From the NCBI GenBank assembly GCA_964539115.1, contig CAZIHY010000093.1, positions 1 through 8,203 on the forward strand: a DNA stretch of 8,203 nucleotides, read 5' to 3'. This stretch comes from CAKSXP01 sp964539115. Lineage in GTDB: Bacteria; Bacillota; Clostridia; Oscillospirales; Oscillospiraceae. A model generated the notes under the pieces. It saw only the letters and a program-made list of their open reading frames with translations, searched no databases and had not been told where the DNA came from. A program made the translations under genes and the position numbers. This document shows, piece by piece, positions 5,920 to 8,203 of the stretch. Each line of letters opens with the position of its first letter. The first letter of the stretch is position 1.

Positions 5920-6855
5920 TCAGGCTTTTCCGTCGCTTCCGAGGACATTGACAATTTTGGCCTTGACCAACTCACGGATGTTGTCACGTCCGTCTGTCAG
6001 ATATTGACGTGGGTCGAAGTGCTCAGGATGAGCGACAAAGTGCGCCCGAATGCCGGCCGTCATTGCAAGACGCAGGTCAGAATCGATATTGATTTTGCAA
6101 ACAGCCATTTTTGCGGCCTGGCGAAGCATTTCCTCGGGAATACCGATAGCATCGGCGAGATCACCGCCATTTGAGTTTATTGTTTCAACGTACTTGGGAA
6201 TAACGGAAGAAGCGCCGTGCAGAACTATTGGGAAGCCAGGCAGTCTCTTTTCTACTTCCTCGAGAATATCAAAGCGAAGCTGAGGCTTCTGACCTGGCTT
6301 GAACTTAAAAGCACCGTGACTTGTTCCGATGGCTATTGCAAGACTGTCAACACCAGTACGGTTAACGAACTCCTCGACCTCTTCAGGGCGCGTATAGCTG
6401 CTGTCCTCAGCCGATACATTGACATCGTCCTCAATTCCGGCAAGACGGCCAAGTTCTGCCTCGACGACAACTCCCCGGTCATGCGCATATTCAACGACTT
6501 GACGAGTCATCTTTATGTTATCATCAAAGCTGTGCTTGGAGCCGTCGATCATAACTGAAGTAAATCCGCCGTCAATGCAGGACTTGCATATTTCAAAGTT
6601 TTCACCGTGATCAAGATGGACAGCGATAGGCAGTCCGGTATCCTCAACGGCAGCCTCTATCAGCTTCATCAAGTAAATATGCTTGGCATATTTTCTGGCG
6701 CCGGCAGATACCTGGAGAATGAGCGGAGACTTGACCTCAGCTGCAGCCTCGGTTATCCCCTGTATGATCTCCATATTATTTACATTGAAAGCACCGATGG
6801 CATAACCTCCCTCATATGCTTTCTTAAACATTTCGGTTGTTGTTACGATTGGCAT
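5920..6855 (-). CDS. fba: Fructose-1,6-bisphosphate aldolase, class II
   Basis: A 311-aa zinc-dependent aldolase that splits fructose 1,6-bisphosphate into dihydroxyacetone phosphate and glyceraldehyde 3-phosphate in the cytoplasm. It runs full length from MPIVTTTEMF. Key residues: H80, D82 and H83 in AVHLDHGENF (catalytic Asp and metal ligand), E134 in VEAELGRLAG, H180 in GTSHGAFK and H213 in VLHGASS (metal ligands), and KINIDSD at 254-260 in the substrate-binding region. I chose ATG 6855 because family members typically begin this way; its ribosome site AAAGGAG is 11 nt away. A TTG at 6861, two codons earlier, lies 5 nt from the same site and is a real alternative. It is divergent from the phosphofructokinase gene across 167 bp. 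No terminator is seen before the ATPase-like gene 38 bp downstream, so the two are probably cotranscribed. Confidence 0.97.
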   Translation of the reverse strand: MPIVTTTEMFKKAYEGGYAIGAFNVNNMEIIQGITEAAAEVKSPLILQVSAGARKYAKHIYLMKLIEAAVEDTGLPIAVHLDHGENFEICKSCIDGGFTSVMIDGSKHSFDDNIKMTRQVVEYAHDRGVVVEAELGRLAGIEDDVNVSAEDSSYTRPEEVEEFVNRTGVDSLAIAIGTSHGAFKFKPGQKPQLRFDILEEVEKRLPGFPIVLHGASSVIPKYVETINSNGGDLADAIGIPEEMLRQAAKMAVCKINIDSDLRLAMTAGIRAHFVAHPEHFDPRQYLTDGRDNIRELVKAKIVNVLGSDGKA

Positions 6856-6911
6856 TGACAAATACTCTCCTTTTGTAATAAAATAAGTTATGTTAGTTAT
6901 GCGGAACGTTT

Positions 6912-6940
6912 GTTACAATTCAAAAAGAACGTCTTATACT
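6912..6940 (+). promoter_or_regulatory. Candidate promoter for the phosphofructokinase gene
   Basis: GTTACA (6912-6917) as a weak -35, a 17-bp spacer, and TATACT (6935-6940) as -10. Transcription from about 6947 would give a leader near 76 nt. The -10 lies inside the left arm and loop of the inverted repeat 6925-6956, so a protein bound there would block it. A second TATACT at 6968-6973 lacks a matching -35. Confidence 0.45.
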
Positions 6941-6956
6941 GCAATATAAGGCTCTT
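6925..6956. repeat. Imperfect inverted repeat between the divergent glycolytic genes
   Basis: CTTATA (6933-6938) pairs with TATAAG (6945-6950) around CTGCAA. The stem extends outward through G6931-C6952 and a wobble at 6932/6951, then, past a 2-nt bulge, AAGA (6925-6928) pairs with TCTT (6953-6956). On the minus strand a T-rich run (6925-6922 and beyond) follows, so in an aldolase leader transcript it could act as a weak attenuator; as DNA it could be an operator. Neither is proven. Confidence 0.5.
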
Positions 6957-6962
6957 CTTATT

Positions 6963-6992
6963 AATAGTATACTATTTCTTTGCGATTTTCAA
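6963..6992 (-). promoter_or_regulatory. Candidate aldolase promoter with a 14-bp perfect palindrome over the -10
   Basis: AATAGTATACTATT (6963-6976) is a perfect palindrome. On the minus strand TTGAAA (6992-6987) is followed after 17 bp by TACTAT (6969-6964), or after 15 bp by TATACT (6971-6966). A start near 6957 leaves an aldolase leader of about 100 nt. The symmetric -10 sequence could be a repressor site or simply a shared AT-rich core. Confidence 0.5.
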
Positions 6993-7009
6993 TAAGAAAC
7001 AGCATATTT

Positions 7010-7014
7010 GGAGG
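7010..7014 (+). promoter_or_regulatory. Ribosome binding site of the phosphofructokinase gene
   Basis: GGAGG with 8 nt to ATG 7023, close to ideal, and it fixes the start of the phosphofructokinase reading frame. Confidence 0.9.
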
Positions 7015-7022
7015 TAAATAAA

Positions 7023-8203
7023 ATGGAAGGAAAACTCAAAGGCGCTTGTATAATTGGACAGTCCGGAGGTCCCACAGCAGTCATAAACGCCAGTATTTAC
7101 GGCGCAATAAAGGCCGCAAGGGATGCAAAACAGATCACTAAGGTTCTGGGCGCAGCACATGGTATCGTTGGTGTTCTGAACGACAGGCTCTATGATCTTG
7201 ACGTCGAGGATGAGTATGAGTTGAGTCTGCTTGTCAACACCCCATCTTCCGAGCTTGGATCCTGCCGCTATAAAATAGCAGATCCCGATGAGGACGAGAC
7301 GGATTATAAAAAGATTCTTGAAACATTCAAGAAACATGATGTGCGTTATTTCTTCTATAATGGCGGTAACGACTCAATGGACACCTGTGAGAAGATCAGC
7401 CGCTATATGGAAAAGGTCGGGTATGAATGCCGCGTCATCGGTATTCCCAAGACAATAGACAATGATCTTTTTGGAACGGACCACTGCCCCGGATTTGGCA
7501 GCGCAGCGAAGTATATTGCAACCTCCTGCATGGAAATCGCAAAAGACGCCTGTGTTTATGGAACTGGTCAGATAACCATTGTTGAAATAATGGGCCGTAA
7601 CGCCGGTTGGCTTACCGGCGCCGCCGGACTTGCGAAATATTTTGGCTCCGGACCGGATATGGTATTTCTGCCTGAGGTGGATTTTGACGTCGACAAATTC
7701 TTTGCTGAAGTAGTCAGACTATACGAGCTCAATAAACGGGTATTTGTTGCCATAAGCGAGGGCATCCATGACAGTCATGGCACCTTCATCTCTGAATACG
7801 GCTCCGATATTGCCGCTCAGAAAGATGCTTTTGGCCATTCCCAGATGGGCGGAACAGCAGTTCTCCTGGCAAACGAGATCAAGGCGCGCACCGGTGCAAA
7901 GGTCAGAGCCATCGAACTCAGCCTCCTCCAGCGCTGCGCTGCGCACTGCGCTTCTGAAACCGACATTAACGAAGCCAGGAATGCCGGACGCATAGCAGTT
8001 GAATCTGCGCTCGAGGGCGAGACCGGAAAAATGGTTGCATTCAAGCGCATCGAAGTTAATGGCAATTATTCCTGCGACTACATTCTTCTGCCTCTTAATA
8101 AGGTAGCAAACTATGAGAAGAAGGTTCCCAGAGAGTGGATAACGCCTGCCGGATGTAATGTAACTGAGGAGTTTATCAACTATGTTCTGCCTCTTATCCA
8201 GGG
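7023..8203 (+). CDS. pfp: 6-phosphofructokinase, pyrophosphate-dependent type (3' end cut by window)
   Basis: At least 393 residues, still open at the window edge; relatives are about 410-420 aa, so only the extreme C-terminus is missing. It phosphorylates fructose 6-phosphate to fructose 1,6-bisphosphate. The phosphoryl-donor loop reads GGNDS (114-118): D117 stands where ATP-dependent enzymes have the glycine of GGDGS. The catalytic loop is PKTIDNDL (142-149), with K143 where ATP enzymes have glycine. Asp plus Lys at these two sites is the established signature of pyrophosphate-dependent enzymes (EC 2.7.1.90), whose reaction is reversible. D146 is the catalytic base, IMGRNAGW (189-196) binds fructose 6-phosphate, and GQSGGPTAVIN (12-22) is the N-terminal glycine loop. 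No allosteric site can be judged. It is divergently paired with the aldolase gene, the next step of the pathway. Confidence 0.95.
   Translation, partial: MEGKLKGACIIGQSGGPTAVINASIYGAIKAARDAKQITKVLGAAHGIVGVLNDRLYDLDVEDEYELSLLVNTPSSELGSCRYKIADPDEDETDYKKILETFKKHDVRYFFYNGGNDSMDTCEKISRYMEKVGYECRVIGIPKTIDNDLFGTDHCPGFGSAAKYIATSCMEIAKDACVYGTGQITIVEIMGRNAGWLTGAAGLAKYFGSGPDMVFLPEVDFDVDKFFAEVVRLYELNKRVFVAISEGIHDSHGTFISEYGSDIAAQKDAFGHSQMGGTAVLLANEIKARTGAKVRAIELSLLQRCAAHCASETDINEARNAGRIAVESALEGETGKMVAFKRIEVNGNYSCDYILLPLNKVANYEKKVPREWITPAGCNVTEEFINYVLPLIQ

Noticed and set aside
6972..7337. Open frame of 121 codons on the minus strand opposite the phosphofructokinase start
   Set aside because: It lies antisense to a clear conserved enzyme and runs through its ribosome site; its composition is that of a reverse-strand shadow.
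1..8203. CRISPR arrays, tRNA or rRNA genes, insertion sequences, or a defence cluster
   Set aside because: No direct-repeat arrays, no tRNA cloverleaf or rRNA-like stretch, and no transposase or integrase frame were seen. The SLOG protein alone is not enough to propose a defence system.

Overview
The window looks like a piece of a draft genome or metagenome-assembled scaffold from a low-to-moderate GC Bacillota, probably an anaerobic clostridium-like organism of the Oscillospiraceae/Ruminococcaceae kind. Three things point there: AAAGGAG/GGAGG ribosome sites, a pyrophosphate-type phosphofructokinase beside a class II aldolase, and a two-subunit (class I) fumarase component next to a DUF3810 protein. 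A run of exactly 100 N (4493-4592) is a scaffold join. The lineage is an inference from gene content; there is no rRNA or other marker gene.

Left edge (1-421): about 190 bases without a recognisable gene, then a 77-aa orphan gene on the + strand with a good extended -10 promoter and ribosome site. It converges on a leftward operon.

Leftward operon (3609 to 518, minus strand): DUF3810 membrane zinc-protease-like protein, membrane-anchored alpha/beta hydrolase, class I fumarase beta subunit, and a SLOG/DUF1273 protein. Each gene overlaps the next by 4, 13 and about 17 nt, so they are almost certainly one translationally coupled unit. The fumarase alpha subunit is not in the window. Just upstream is a separate small transcription unit (3649-4047): promoter, 98-aa soluble protein and intrinsic terminator.

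Glycolytic part (4055-8203): the class II fructose-1,6-bisphosphate aldolase gene (minus strand) and a PPi-dependent 6-phosphofructokinase gene (plus strand, cut by the window end) diverge from a 167-bp region holding two inverted repeats and candidate promoters on both strands. These enzymes carry out consecutive steps of glycolysis, and this PFK type is reversible. Immediately downstream of the aldolase, with no visible terminator, lies a gene with the full topology of a heavy-metal P-type ATPase in which most catalytic signatures are replaced: TGES to TGST, DKTGT to DKQGT, PEDK to AKET, GDGxND to GASSDL, and CPC to LPC. The frame is otherwise open, so this looks like a conserved pseudoenzyme or repurposed transporter rather than a decayed gene. 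It is the most interesting item here.
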